Below are positions 34,965 through 44,257 of a stretch of DNA of 64,000 nt, in pieces. Made by a program: the position numbers and the translations under genes. The notes below the pieces were generated by a model. The model made no database searches. It had not been told where the DNA came from and saw only the letters and a program-made list of their open reading frames with translations. Position 1 is the stretch's first letter. Each line of letters opens with the position of its first letter. This stretch comes from JABGQS01 sp963666505 (GTDB lineage Bacteria; Bacillota; Clostridia; Christensenellales; SZUA-584), in the NCBI GenBank assembly GCA_963666505.2, contig CAXXXL010000003.1, forward strand, positions 186,001 to 250,000, given 5' to 3'.

Positions 34965-35253
34965 ATCCTAAAATTTTATGAATTTGCTACGCACGCATTA
35001 CAGCCGAACCGCAGTAAAGAGCTGCTGTGAGATGCTGCGCTGGTACAGCCTTGCATACAGGCTATAGGAAGAGGTGCAAAAATGAAACAGACCAGGCGGG
35101 CAGTTTCATTGACTATTGTTTGATTTGTATGTAAAATGAATGTGAGGATTTAGGCACAACATATCATTGAAGAAACGGATGAAAAATGTCTGGCCGGATT
35201 CATAGCATGAATATAGTAAGAGAAATGGCCAAAATCGGCATTGCATACACCTT
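34965..35253. other. gene-free stretch before the DUF2232 gene
   Basis: No convincing gene. It contains AGCCT/AGGCT stem sequences near 35048-35065 and a possible 13-codon reading frame from 35082 (MKQTRRAVSLTIV) behind GGAAGAGG. This could be a leader peptide or chance. It probably carries the promoter for the yybS-gdpP-rplI-dnaB operon. Confidence 0.35.
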
Positions 35254-35304
35254 TTGAGCCATTATCGTTACATAACAATTTTGAAAGTGGGAAAAAGAAA
35301 GGTT

Positions 35305-36351
35305 TTGGACAAAACAAAAACAAAAAAGCTTGGTACGGCATTGATATGCTTATTTATATTTTTTGCTTTGCTTAGCATGATAGGATACTTGCCGGGGATG
35401 GAACTTGGGAGCTCTATGTCGCTTCTCTATCTTCCGGTTTTTATAGCTGCGCTGCCTCTTTTGCTCGTCTATGTCTATGTGACGTGCGGGTACTATTATG
35501 GTACGGCGGTGACCATAATTGGCTTTGGAGCAGCAGAGATTGTCGGAATCTCGGCGGCGCTTTACCTTGCGGCGGCCTTTGTGCCGCTGGTGCTGACGGC
35601 AAGCTATACGATTGTAAGCCATAAGCGATTCAAAACAAGCATTATACTATCGGGCATTGCTGCGCTGGCTGGCGCTGCACTTGTCTTTTGGATGGTAAAC
35701 CTTATGTCCGGCATGTCTGTTGTGGATTATTCTGCAGCGATGCTTGGGCAGAAGCTCTCGACGCTGTCCGAAGAAGAAGTGACGTTCGTATACAACGCCG
35801 CCCGGTATACCGACATTTTGAGCGGTGCGGTGACACAGGCTGCGATAGAGGCTACACCGGCTGCAGATGCGATATTGAAAATGCAGGAGATATTGAAAGA
35901 GCAGCTGAACATATCCATAGTATATATGATGATAGTATATTCGATGGGAGCGGGATATCTTGCTTACATAGTCCCGCGGGCGGTGGCGAAGAAACAGGGC
36001 CGTTTCTTTGCGCCGATACCGAAATTCAAGGATTATGAGCTGCCAAAGAGATTTTGGCTGGCGGCCATCTTGCTGACAGCGGCTGCGTTTATAGGCAGCA
36101 GCTATGACATAAGAGGCTTTGACATACTGATGTTTACGGTATTCAATGTTTTTGTTTTTGTGTTCTTGGTGCAGGGCTTTAGCCTTTTGATGTTCTTCTT
36201 TGACAAGCAGAAAATAAACAAAGGACTAAGGGCTCTTCTGATAGTATTGGCGCTGGTGTTCTTATCAACGATAGCTCTTCCGCTGATAGGGCTGTTCGAG
36301 AACATTTTCGGATTCAGAAAACGGATGAAGCAGGGAAAGGAGCAGGCATAA
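35305..36351 (+). CDS. DUF2232 (YybS-like) membrane protein
   Basis: An integral membrane protein of about 348 residues with eight or more helices. The C-terminal part (LYYF-like LVQGFSLLMFFFDKQKINKGLRALLIVLAL) matches the YybS family ending. The assignment is strengthened by position: in Bacillota yybS precedes gdpP, rplI and the dnaB-type helicase, and all three follow here. The start is uncertain: no ATG fits, and TTG at 35305 (with GAAAGG very close) or GTG at 35287 are options. Such proteins may be substrate-binding or lipid transport components; function is not established. Confidence 0.75.
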   Translation: MDKTKTKKLGTALICLFIFFALLSMIGYLPGMELGSSMSLLYLPVFIAALPLLLVYVYVTCGYYYGTAVTIIGFGAAEIVGISAALYLAAAFVPLVLTASYTIVSHKRFKTSIILSGIAALAGAALVFWMVNLMSGMSVVDYSAAMLGQKLSTLSEEEVTFVYNAARYTDILSGAVTQAAIEATPAADAILKMQEILKEQLNISIVYMMIVYSMGAGYLAYIVPRAVAKKQGRFFAPIPKFKDYELPKRFWLAAILLTAAAFIGSSYDIRGFDILMFTVFNVFVFVFLVQGFSLLMFFFDKQKINKGLRALLIVLALVFLSTIALPLIGLFENIFGFRKRMKQGKEQA

Positions 36352-38286
36352 ATGAAAAGTAAAATAAGAATCTTTACGCTGGAATTCATATATCTTTTGG
36401 CTGTGCTTGCAGTTCTTTGCGGAGTGGCCTTTTATGCTTCTGTAAAAATCGGCATTGCTGCATTAGCGTTTTCGATAATAGTAATACTGCTGTACATAGG
36501 ATTTGCGCAGATAAGGCGTATTGAAAGACAGAAATTAGTCATAAATGAGCTGAAAAACAACGAGAGCCTTTCGACATACGTAAACACCGCAGCAATACCC
36601 ACGGCGCTGACCAGCCTATCCGGTAAAGTGATTTGGTGCAACCTTGCATTCAGGCAGATCGGCGGATACGGTGCGCTTGCAGGTATCGGCAGAATGATAG
36701 AAGGAATTGACGTGCCGGATAAAGACCTGATGGTAGAGATAAAGGGCAGACACTACAGAAAAGAGATATTCTCTGTAAAGCATAAGAAACGTGAGATGCT
36801 TATTTACCGGCTAGTAGACACCGAGAACATGGTGAAAGCAAGCGAGCTTTATCAGAACTATCTGGGCGTTGCATGTTATATTCAGATTGACAACTATGAC
36901 GAACTCTCGACGGAGATATCACAGTCTGAGCTTTCGGATATCGTGGCAAAGACAGAGCAGAGAATCGCTGAATTTGCAGGCGAGATAAACGCATCGTTCA
37001 TAAGGATAGGCAGAAACAAATATCTTTGCCTGTTCGAGAGGCGCAACCTTCCTGCGCTGCGAGCGTCTAAGTTTCCGATACTCGGGGAAGTAAAGAAGCT
37101 TAAAAAAACGATGTTTCCGACGCTGTCGATAGCCGTAGGCGTCGGCGAAACTCCCGCTCAGTCGGCGGAGTTTGCAAACAGGGCAATGGAGCTGGCTCTT
37201 GGCAGGGGAGGCGACCAGGTAGTTATTAAACAGGGTGAAAAGTTTCAGTTCTACGGCGGATCCGTTAAGACAAGCAACACGAGGAATAAGGTAAAATCGA
37301 GAATGATAAGCCGCTCGCTGCGTAATTTAATGGAGCAGTGCAGTGACGTTTATATAATGGGGCATGAAAAACCCGACCTTGATTGCATGGGCTCGGCGCT
37401 TGGGCTGTGTGCGTGTGCAAGGAAAGTTGGTAAAAAGGCATATGTGGTTGTTGACAACCCGAACCCTTCGATACTGCCGCTTTTAGATAGGCTAAGTGAA
37501 ACTAAGGAATATAAAGGCAGCATCATAACGGGACAGGAGGCTGCACTTAACATAAGCCAAACGAGTATGCTGATAATAGTGGACACACAGCACGCAGGCT
37601 ATACGATATGGCCGAACCTTCTGGAGCTGACTGATACCATTGTTGTTATTGATCATCATCTGCGTGGCGTGAGCAACATAGAAAACACTTCGCTATATTA
37701 CCACGAACCGTACGCTTCTTCTGTCAGCGAGCTTATGACCGAGATACTTCAGTATTTCGGAGACGATGTGCAGACGCTGCAGATAGAGCTTGAGGCGCTG
37801 CTTTGCGGTATAATTATAGATACTAAGGAATTTCTGTTCAATACAGGAGTGCGAACATTCGAAGCTGCTTCGTATCTTAAACGAAACGGAGCGGATACAA
37901 GAGTGATAAGGGAGCTTGTGCAGGATGATATAGGCCTTTATGCCGCTAAGACAGACATTGTGAGAAGTGCAGAAGTGTTGCCCGGCGGAGTAGCCGTTGC
38001 AAAATGCGGGCCGGACGTGGAAAACGCCCAGCTTGTATCGGCGCAGGCGGCGGATGATCTTCTGACTATAAGAGGAAACAAAGCTTCGTTCGTGGTGAGT
38101 GCTGCAGGGGCAGATGCCGCTATAAGCGGACGCTCTATAGGCAAAGTCAACGTGCAGATAATACTCGAAACTCTGGGCGGCGGAGGGCATGCAACGATGG
38201 CTGCGGCTAAGCTTGCCGACACCAGTGTGGATGAAGCTTATGAAAAGCTGAAAGAAACTATAGAAAATTCCAGAAAAGAGGACTAG
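36352..38286 (+). CDS. gdpP: cyclic-di-AMP phosphodiesterase GdpP
   Basis: A 644-residue membrane enzyme hydrolysing c-di-AMP to pApA. It has two N-terminal helices at about 8-55, a PAS-like domain at about 60-150, a degenerate GGDEF domain at about 160-300, a DHH domain from about 330 with GHEKPDLDCMGSA, IIVDTQ and VIDHH, and DHHA1 at the C-terminus with GGGGHATMAAAKL. It controls turgor, potassium and wall stress. GGAGCAGGC precedes the ATG directly after the upstream stop. rplI starts three bases after its stop. Confidence 0.95.
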   Translation: MKSKIRIFTLEFIYLLAVLAVLCGVAFYASVKIGIAALAFSIIVILLYIGFAQIRRIERQKLVINELKNNESLSTYVNTAAIPTALTSLSGKVIWCNLAFRQIGGYGALAGIGRMIEGIDVPDKDLMVEIKGRHYRKEIFSVKHKKREMLIYRLVDTENMVKASELYQNYLGVACYIQIDNYDELSTEISQSELSDIVAKTEQRIAEFAGEINASFIRIGRNKYLCLFERRNLPALRASKFPILGEVKKLKKTMFPTLSIAVGVGETPAQSAEFANRAMELALGRGGDQVVIKQGEKFQFYGGSVKTSNTRNKVKSRMISRSLRNLMEQCSDVYIMGHEKPDLDCMGSALGLCACARKVGKKAYVVVDNPNPSILPLLDRLSETKEYKGSIITGQEAALNISQTSMLIIVDTQHAGYTIWPNLLELTDTIVVIDHHLRGVSNIENTSLYYHEPYASSVSELMTEILQYFGDDVQTLQIELEALLCGIIIDTKEFLFNTGVRTFEAASYLKRNGADTRVIRELVQDDIGLYAAKTDIVRSAEVLPGGVAVAKCGPDVENAQLVSAQAADDLLTIRGNKASFVVSAAGADAAISGRSIGKVNVQIILETLGGGGHATMAAAKLADTSVDEAYEKLKETIENSRKED

Positions 38287-38289
38287 ACG

Positions 38290-38742
38290 ATGAAAGTGAT
38301 TTTGAATGAGGACGTTAAAGGCAAGGGCTATAAGGGAGACATCGTGAACGTCAGCGACGGTTATGCACGAAACTTCCTTTTGCCCAAAGGACTTGCAAAG
38401 GAAGCGACCAAGCAGAACCTTGATATGGCAAAGCAGCAGCAAAAGGCCAATGAGAAAAGAAAGATGCTCGAGCGCCTTTCTGCACAGGAAGCTGCAGATA
38501 AGCTAAGCGGCTTAAAGATCGTCGTTAAGGAAAAGTGCGGCGAAAACGGCAGGCTTTTTGGCTCGGTTACTTCAGCGGAAGTCTCGGCAGCGATACTTGA
38601 GCAGCAGGGCATAGAGATAGACAAGAAAAAGATAGTGATGCCGGAGCATATTAAAGACCTTGGAGAACATCCGGTGCAGATAAAGGTACATGCAGGTATA
38701 ACGGCTGATATCGTAGTCGTTGTGGAGGCACTCGAAGAATAG
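38290..38742 (+). CDS. rplI: 50S ribosomal protein L9
   Basis: A 150-residue L9 with the N-terminal RNA-binding part (MKVILNEDVKGKGYKGDIVNV, DGYARNFLLPKGLA), the long connecting helix and the C-terminal domain with GENGRLFGSVTS. It binds 23S rRNA and influences reading-frame maintenance. It lies between gdpP and the replicative helicase gene, the conserved order in Bacillota. Confidence 0.97.
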   Translation: MKVILNEDVKGKGYKGDIVNVSDGYARNFLLPKGLAKEATKQNLDMAKQQQKANEKRKMLERLSAQEAADKLSGLKIVVKEKCGENGRLFGSVTSAEVSAAILEQQGIEIDKKKIVMPEHIKDLGEHPVQIKVHAGITADIVVVVEALEE

Positions 38743-38752
38743 GGGAAGCTTT

Positions 38753-40075
38753 ATGGACAATGAACCAAGGGCGGCATATATTCCGCCGCACAGTACAGAA
38801 GCCGAAAGAAGCGTTCTTGGCAGTATGTTTCTTGACCCCAAAGCCGTTTTTATTGCGATAGAGCGATTAAGGCCGGAGGACTTCTATTCGAAGCGCAACT
38901 CCCAGGTTTTTGAGACTATGTGCGAGCTCTCGCAGACGGGCAACCCTATAGATACGGTTACTGTTGTTGATAAGATGGAACGCAAAAAACAGATATCCGG
39001 CTCGGACGATGCCGTTTATATTGCCGATCTTTCCGCCAGCGTTCCAAGCGCAAGCAATATAGAGTATTACATAGACATAGTCGAAGAGAAATCGCTGCTT
39101 CGTGCGCTTGTGAGCGTGGGCAACGATATTATAAAAGACGCTATGTCTTCAGAGGACGAGACGGCGGATATAATCAACCGTGCCGGAGACCTCATATATA
39201 AAATCACCGTCAAGCGTAACAGGGATTCGCTGGAGCACATAAGACCGGCACTGGTGGAGGGATATAATCTCATCGGCGCTTCCGTTAAAAACAAGACTGG
39301 GATGCTTGGCATACCGACGGGATTTAAGCAGCTTGACAACATGCTTTCGGGCTTCCAGGGCTCTCAGCTTATCATAGTTGCCGGGCGCCCGGGCGTTGGT
39401 AAAACGAGTATAGCGCTAAACATGGCTCAGAACATAGCTATTAAAAGCAAGGTTCCTGTTGCTCTGTTCTCGCTCGAGATGAGCAAAGAACAGCTTGCGA
39501 TGAGGATGATGTGTTCTGAAGCACTGGTGGACAGCGAAAAGATAAGGCACGGCAGCGTGACCGACGAAGATTTTGATAACCTTTCGCAGGCGGTAAAAAG
39601 CTTGGCGGATGCGCCGCTTTTTGTTGACGATACGCCGACCATCACCGTTATGGAGATGCTTGCAAAAGCAAGGCGCTTAAAGCAGGAAAAAGGCCTTGGG
39701 CTGGTGGTCATAGACTACCTTCAGCTTATGACGGGGAGCAACAAGCGCGAGAACAGGCAGCAGGAAGTTGCCGGAATGACACGTTCGCTAAAGATAATGG
39801 CAAAAGAGATAAACGTGCCGATACTTCTTCTTTCGCAGCTTTCTCGTGCGGTAGAGCAAAGGGAGACAAAACGCCCGCAGCTTTCAGACCTTAGAGAATC
39901 GGGCAGTATTGAGCAGGACGCAGATGTTGTTATGTTCCTGAGCCGGGACAAAGAAGCGGAGCAGGCGGGCAGCAACGAGATACGGCTTATAGTGGCAAAG
40001 CAGAGGAGCGGGCCGACGGGTGACATAGTGCTTGGGTACCGTGGTGAATTTACAAGGTTTGTTGAGCTGAACTAG
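38753..40075 (+). CDS. dnaB: replicative DNA helicase (DnaB family)
   Basis: A 440-residue hexameric helicase: N-terminal domain starting IPPHSTEAERSVLGSM, then a RecA-like domain with Walker A GRPGVGKTS near 202-210, VVIDYLQLM and the DLRESGSIEQDAD motif. I start at the ATG at 38753 with GGGGAAG upstream, 10 bases after rplI. It unwinds DNA at the fork. The gene is called dnaC in Bacillus. Its position in the window is about 24 kb from the presumed origin. Confidence 0.96.
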   Translation: MDNEPRAAYIPPHSTEAERSVLGSMFLDPKAVFIAIERLRPEDFYSKRNSQVFETMCELSQTGNPIDTVTVVDKMERKKQISGSDDAVYIADLSASVPSASNIEYYIDIVEEKSLLRALVSVGNDIIKDAMSSEDETADIINRAGDLIYKITVKRNRDSLEHIRPALVEGYNLIGASVKNKTGMLGIPTGFKQLDNMLSGFQGSQLIIVAGRPGVGKTSIALNMAQNIAIKSKVPVALFSLEMSKEQLAMRMMCSEALVDSEKIRHGSVTDEDFDNLSQAVKSLADAPLFVDDTPTITVMEMLAKARRLKQEKGLGLVVIDYLQLMTGSNKRENRQQEVAGMTRSLKIMAKEINVPILLLSQLSRAVEQRETKRPQLSDLRESGSIEQDADVVMFLSRDKEAEQAGSNEIRLIVAKQRSGPTGDIVLGYRGEFTRFVELN

Positions 40076-40084
40076 AGAGCGCTG

Positions 40085-41224
40085 ATGAAAATATCAAAAC
40101 AACAGGCAAAAAGATTTTTACTGCTAAAACACGGGCTTATAGGTAAGTATAGATTTATTGGAAAAACAGGAATTGTTGATTTTATTAAGCAGGCAGGAAG
40201 TATACAATTTGATCCGATAGATGTTTGCGGGAAAAACCATGAGCTTGTGTTGCAATCGAGAGTAAAGGGTTTTGATAAAAAGCAATTATATGATCTTTTA
40301 TATAAAGATAGAGTTTTAATGGATTGGTTTGATAAGAACCAGTCCATTTGTTTACTTTCTGACTGGCCCTATTTTTCTCATCAGAGAGAAGCGGCGAAAC
40401 ACAATACCAGAAGCAGAAAACAGATAGACGAGATTTCACAAAACATTTTTGAATATATTAAACAGAACGGACCGGTTTGCTCTAAAGACATCGAGTATAA
40501 AGATAAAGTTGATTGGTATTGGGCACCTACCAGCCTAGCTAGAGCAGCTCTTGATACGCTGTATCTAAGGGGCGATTTAATATTGCACCATAAGAAAAAT
40601 ACGAGGAAATTTTATGATATAGCCAAAAAACATGTAGACAAGAAACTGCTTTTTGCAAAGAATCCTAACAAGACCGAAGCAGAAATACACAAATGGCAGA
40701 TCATGAGGAGAATAGGAAGCGTCGGGCTTTTACATAACAATAACAGCTATGCGTTTATAGGCATCGACGGACTAAAAGCCAAGCAGAGAAATATCGCATT
40801 TGAAAAGCTTTATAGCGAAGGCAGAATAAAAGAAATAAATGTAGAGGACTGTAAGCTTCCCTTTTACTATAAGGCTGAAGATGAAGACATGCTTAGCAAA
40901 GCTGCGGCTGATAGTAAATTAAAAAAAAGAGTAGAGTTCCTGGCTCCCTTGGATAATCTTATCTGGGATAGAGAACTTATAAAAGAGCTGTTTGATTTTA
41001 ATTATAAGTGGGAAATATATACGCCTGTTAAGGACAGAAAATTTGGTTACTATGTATTGCCTGTTTTGTACGGTGAGGATTTTGCCGGAAGAATAGAGAT
41101 AGTCAGAAATAAGAAGAGCGATAGTTATATTATTAAAAATATTTGGTTTGAAAAGGAAAACTTATCACAACTTAAACCACTGATCAAAAACAAATTGGAT
41201 GAATTCAGCGAAGTAATGTTTTAG
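40085..41224 (+). CDS. HTH_42 family DNA glycosylase, AlkX/YcaQ-type
   Basis: A 379-residue winged-helix protein with the family N-terminus (KISKQQAKRFLLLKHGL, then GSIQFDPIDVCGKNHELVLQSR) and the late LAPLDNLIWDRELIKELFDF and YVLPVLYGEDFAGRIE motifs. The catalytic motif reads Q41-F42-D43, the QxD form described for E. coli YcaQ (AlkX) rather than the QxQ of antibiotic-cluster AlkZ enzymes. Members remove crosslinked or alkylated bases. It is AT-rich relative to dnaB, which ends nine bases earlier. Confidence 0.85.
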   Translation: MKISKQQAKRFLLLKHGLIGKYRFIGKTGIVDFIKQAGSIQFDPIDVCGKNHELVLQSRVKGFDKKQLYDLLYKDRVLMDWFDKNQSICLLSDWPYFSHQREAAKHNTRSRKQIDEISQNIFEYIKQNGPVCSKDIEYKDKVDWYWAPTSLARAALDTLYLRGDLILHHKKNTRKFYDIAKKHVDKKLLFAKNPNKTEAEIHKWQIMRRIGSVGLLHNNNSYAFIGIDGLKAKQRNIAFEKLYSEGRIKEINVEDCKLPFYYKAEDEDMLSKAAADSKLKKRVEFLAPLDNLIWDRELIKELFDFNYKWEIYTPVKDRKFGYYVLPVLYGEDFAGRIEIVRNKKSDSYIIKNIWFEKENLSQLKPLIKNKLDEFSEVMF

Positions 41225-41327
41225 CTTTTAGAATATTTAGCATAACGAATTGTTGACATATGCCAATTATATGTTTATCATATTCATTGATGCCGCAAGG
41301 CAGAATAACAGCAAGGGAAGTGTCGAA

Positions 41328-41819
41328 ATGGATAAAAAATCTGCAGAATTTAAATCTAGCCTGGGACCGAAGCCGAATGTACTGGTTTCGTGCAAGGGCA
41401 AAGACGGAAGGGAAAATGCACTGGCTGTGGCGTACTGCGGCAACTGCAGCTATGACCCGCCTATGGTCATGGTAGGAGTAGTGCCTTCAAGGTTTTCACA
41501 TAAGCTGATAAAGGATTCGGGGTGTTTTGTAGTCAACCTGTGCGGCAAAGACAACAAAGAACTTTTTGACTATATGGGCTCAAAAAGCGGGCGTGACGAA
41601 GATAAATTTGAAGTTTCGGGCGCAGCGAAAAGCGACGGCGTTAAGGTCAGCGCACCTGTCCTTGATGACTGCCCCGTAAACATAGAGTGCACAATAGTCG
41701 ATTCTATAATGACTGGCTCGCACGAGATGTTCGTCGGCAAAATAGAATACGTACATGCAGACGAGGGAATAGTAAGCGAAGACGGCTGTATAGATTTCTC
41801 GTCTATAGATTTTCTGTAG
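41328..41819 (+). CDS. flavin reductase-like FMN-binding protein
   Basis: A 163-residue flavin reductase family protein: NVLVSCKGKDGRENALAVAYCGNCSYDPPMVMVGV is the FMN-binding N-terminal barrel and SRFSHKLIKDSGCFVVNLC the next conserved part. The ATG at 41328 has AAGGGA upstream; a longer frame exists without support. It probably carries electrons via FMN. Its last 17 bases overlap the 3' end of the convergent radical SAM gene. Confidence 0.88.
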   Translation: MDKKSAEFKSSLGPKPNVLVSCKGKDGRENALAVAYCGNCSYDPPMVMVGVVPSRFSHKLIKDSGCFVVNLCGKDNKELFDYMGSKSGRDEDKFEVSGAAKSDGVKVSAPVLDDCPVNIECTIVDSIMTGSHEMFVGKIEYVHADEGIVSEDGCIDFSSIDFL

Positions 41820-43497
41820 CAGAATAAAGTTTGATTTTGTGAGCGGTCGTGTATTTGTTTTCGTGGTAGTCGAAAAGAACGGTGGTTTCTTCACCGAATA
41901 GCTTTTCAAACACGCAGACAAAGCACCGGCTGCTTTTATCTTTGGGCGAAAGTGCGGAGTAGTGGGGCAGGTTGCCCGGGTCTGCAAAGAATGCTTTTTG
42001 TTGTTCTTTATCAGGCAGCTTCGGTATAAGCCCGGCAGGGAATCTGCCCGGTTTTTCCTTCATCAGCCAGTCGTATAAAAGCGACTCGGCTGTTTTTGTA
42101 TCGCTGCTGCAATAGGAAAGAAGCAGCTCGAAAAGACGCTGCTTTGGCTGCGGTCGGTCAAAATACTCATTGTTTTTTGCGTAACCTGCAAAGCCTTCAA
42201 AGAACGAAAAGGCAGAACCTTCTATCATCGTCTCCAGCGTTTTTTTAAAATTACCCGAATTGTGCAGCGTATCGACAAGATCTGCGATTTTGTGCAGCCG
42301 TTGAAGCTGTCCATATGAGAGCGCATCCGTTTTAAGCACTTCGTAGGGGGGATAGCTTGTATATTCTATTCCGTATTGTTTTGCCGTTTCATGAAGGGGC
42401 GAGCCAGTCAGCACTTTCAAAAACCCAAGCTGAAGCTGCTGCGCCCCCAGGGAGTAAACGTCGTCGAACGATTTTGCAAAGCTGGAGTAATCCTCCAGCG
42501 GCAGCCCGGCGATGAGGTCTGTGTGTACGTGTATGTTGTCCATTTCGCACAGGCGGCGGGTGCTGCTTAACAGTTTTTTCAAGTCGTGGCTGCGGTTGAC
42601 GGTACGCAGCGTTTCTTCGTTGGTAGACTGCACGCCGATCTCAAGCTGTATAAGCCCAGGCTTTGCTGTACTGAGAAGCTCTAAGATTTCGTCAGTCAGC
42701 AGACAGGCGGAAATCTCAAAATGGAAATTCGTACGAGCCTGCGGATATTTTTCTGACAGTTCAATCAGCATTTTGAATATGTCAAAAGCACGCTGCGCAG
42801 GGTAGTTGAACGTCCTGTCAACCAGCTTTACACGCATAACGTTTGATTTTAAGAAGAACTCAAACTCTTTTTGAACACGTTCAAGCGATAAAAAACGAGT
42901 ATCGGCTGATGCCGACATACAATATGCGCAGCGGTAGGGGCAGCCACGGCTTGTCTCGTAGTAGACTGCTTTGTTTTTAAAGCCGCTCATATCGCTGTAG
43001 ATGAAGGGCAGGTTGTTTAGCTCAGGATTCTGTGACAGCCGGGTTTTTATGATATTGCTTCCGTGCCTTATGAAGGCAGACGGCGTTTCGAGCATGTTTT
43101 GCCCGCTGATAAAGCTTTTAACAAACCGGGTAAACGGTATTTCGCCCTCGCCGAGGATTATCATATCTATAAAGCTGTGCTTCTCCATAAGTTCCTGTGC
43201 AGCAGGGCCTGCCTCTGGGCCGCCCAGCAGTATTAAGCAGCCGGGGAGTATCTTTTTTATGCTGGAAGCGGCACGCAGCACCATATCTATGCTCCAGATA
43301 TAGCACGAAAAACCGACAGCGTCCGGCTCTCCCTCAGCTATTTTTTCGATCGCATAGCTTAGCCTGTCGTTCTGGGTAAGTTCCAGTAAGTGTATGTTAT
43401 TCTGCAAATCAAAAGGCACTGCGCTCTTAAGACAGTGCAGTGCCATATTGCTGTGTGAATATCTTGCGCCGAAAGCGCACAAAGTTACTTTCTTCAT
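41803..43497 (-). CDS. B12-binding-domain radical SAM protein with DUF4080
   Basis: A 564-residue protein: N-terminal B12-binding-like Rossmann domain (to about 150, with GFSCYIWSID and LLGGPEAGPAA; the cobalamin-ligand DxHxxG motif is not seen), radical SAM core with cluster cysteines C186, C190 and C193 in CPYRCAYC, and a C-terminal DUF4080-type region with a short CFVCVF motif. The reaction is unknown; family members act on varied substrates including methyl and isoprenoid transfer. It heads away from a DUF998 gene six bases upstream, in the minus-strand corrinoid-like cluster. Confidence 0.88.
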   Translation of the reverse strand: MKKVTLCAFGARYSHSNMALHCLKSAVPFDLQNNIHLLELTQNDRLSYAIEKIAEGEPDAVGFSCYIWSIDMVLRAASSIKKILPGCLILLGGPEAGPAAQELMEKHSFIDMIILGEGEIPFTRFVKSFISGQNMLETPSAFIRHGSNIIKTRLSQNPELNNLPFIYSDMSGFKNKAVYYETSRGCPYRCAYCMSASADTRFLSLERVQKEFEFFLKSNVMRVKLVDRTFNYPAQRAFDIFKMLIELSEKYPQARTNFHFEISACLLTDEILELLSTAKPGLIQLEIGVQSTNEETLRTVNRSHDLKKLLSSTRRLCEMDNIHVHTDLIAGLPLEDYSSFAKSFDDVYSLGAQQLQLGFLKVLTGSPLHETAKQYGIEYTSYPPYEVLKTDALSYGQLQRLHKIADLVDTLHNSGNFKKTLETMIEGSAFSFFEGFAGYAKNNEYFDRPQPKQRLFELLLSYCSSDTKTAESLLYDWLMKEKPGRFPAGLIPKLPDKEQQKAFFADPGNLPHYSALSPKDKSSRCFVCVFEKLFGEETTVLFDYHENKYTTAHKIKLYSATENL

Positions 43498-43503
43498 TTT
43501 AAA

Positions 43504-44247
43504 TCAGAAATCCAGATTGCTTTCCTGTTTTTTCTTTTTGAAGCTGAATGACGGCTTTTTGACTTTAAGTCCGTCTTTTTCTCCGGTGTCTTCCTCTTTA
43601 AGCGCTGATAGTATCATTTTGACGCAAAGCAGACCGATAAATGCAAAAAGCAGCAGCAACGCAGCCCATTCGACTATAGCAAACGGTATGACCTTTATAC
43701 GGATAGTAAACGGAACACCGAGTATATAGGGCATGTTACCTATCTGTACGAAGACGGCGAAAACTGCACCAGCCGCCGCCGCCGCAAAAGCTGTCAGTAA
43801 TCCTGCAAGGCTTGCCTTCCCAAAGCTGCCCGGAAGAAGTGATGTTACTACGTATATAGCGCCGGTTATGAAAGCCGAAGCAAATAAAATCGTTGTGAAT
43901 ATATAGTGGGCTGACACGTTGTTCAGCGTAAAAACACCCTGGGCTGCAACGAGTGCGCCTGTTAGTATGCCAAAGAAGCTAAAAGCAGTTTCGATTACGC
44001 TTTCTTTTTTAAGACCGTACCCCACAAAGAAGGCCATTGTTAAAAGACCGGATACGACAAGCCCGATGTTAAAAAGCAGTGCAGGTGAAAAGCCAAGGTA
44101 TCCGGAAGGATATTTGCCAAGCTCACCCACGAAGCTGTTCAGAACAGAAAATGATTCGTGCATCAAAACGGCGATGACACCAAGAACGATAAAGGCAAAC
44201 ACACCAAAAGCACCAAGTCCTGCGAAAATCAGCTTTGTTTTATTCAT
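43504..44247 (-). CDS. DUF998-like membrane protein
   Basis: A 247-residue protein with about six helices and a basic C-terminal tail (KKPSFSFKKKKQESNLDF). The arrangement and the HESFSVLNSFVGELGKYPSG segment after the first helix resemble DUF998, a family of small membrane proteins of unknown function. It sits between a RamA-like gene and the B12-type radical SAM gene with spacings of about 6-10 bases, so it is in the same operon. Confidence 0.7.
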   Translation of the reverse strand: MNKTKLIFAGLGAFGVFAFIVLGVIAVLMHESFSVLNSFVGELGKYPSGYLGFSPALLFNIGLVVSGLLTMAFFVGYGLKKESVIETAFSFFGILTGALVAAQGVFTLNNVSAHYIFTTILFASAFITGAIYVVTSLLPGSFGKASLAGLLTAFAAAAAGAVFAVFVQIGNMPYILGVPFTIRIKVIPFAIVEWAALLLLFAFIGLLCVKMILSALKEEDTGEKDGLKVKKPSFSFKKKKQESNLDF

Positions 44248-44257
44248 AAGTTCCTCC

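Noticed and set aside
37693..38442. 249-codon minus-strand frame across gdpP and rplI
   Set aside because: Spans the junction of two certain genes on the other strand and has no ribosome site or motif.
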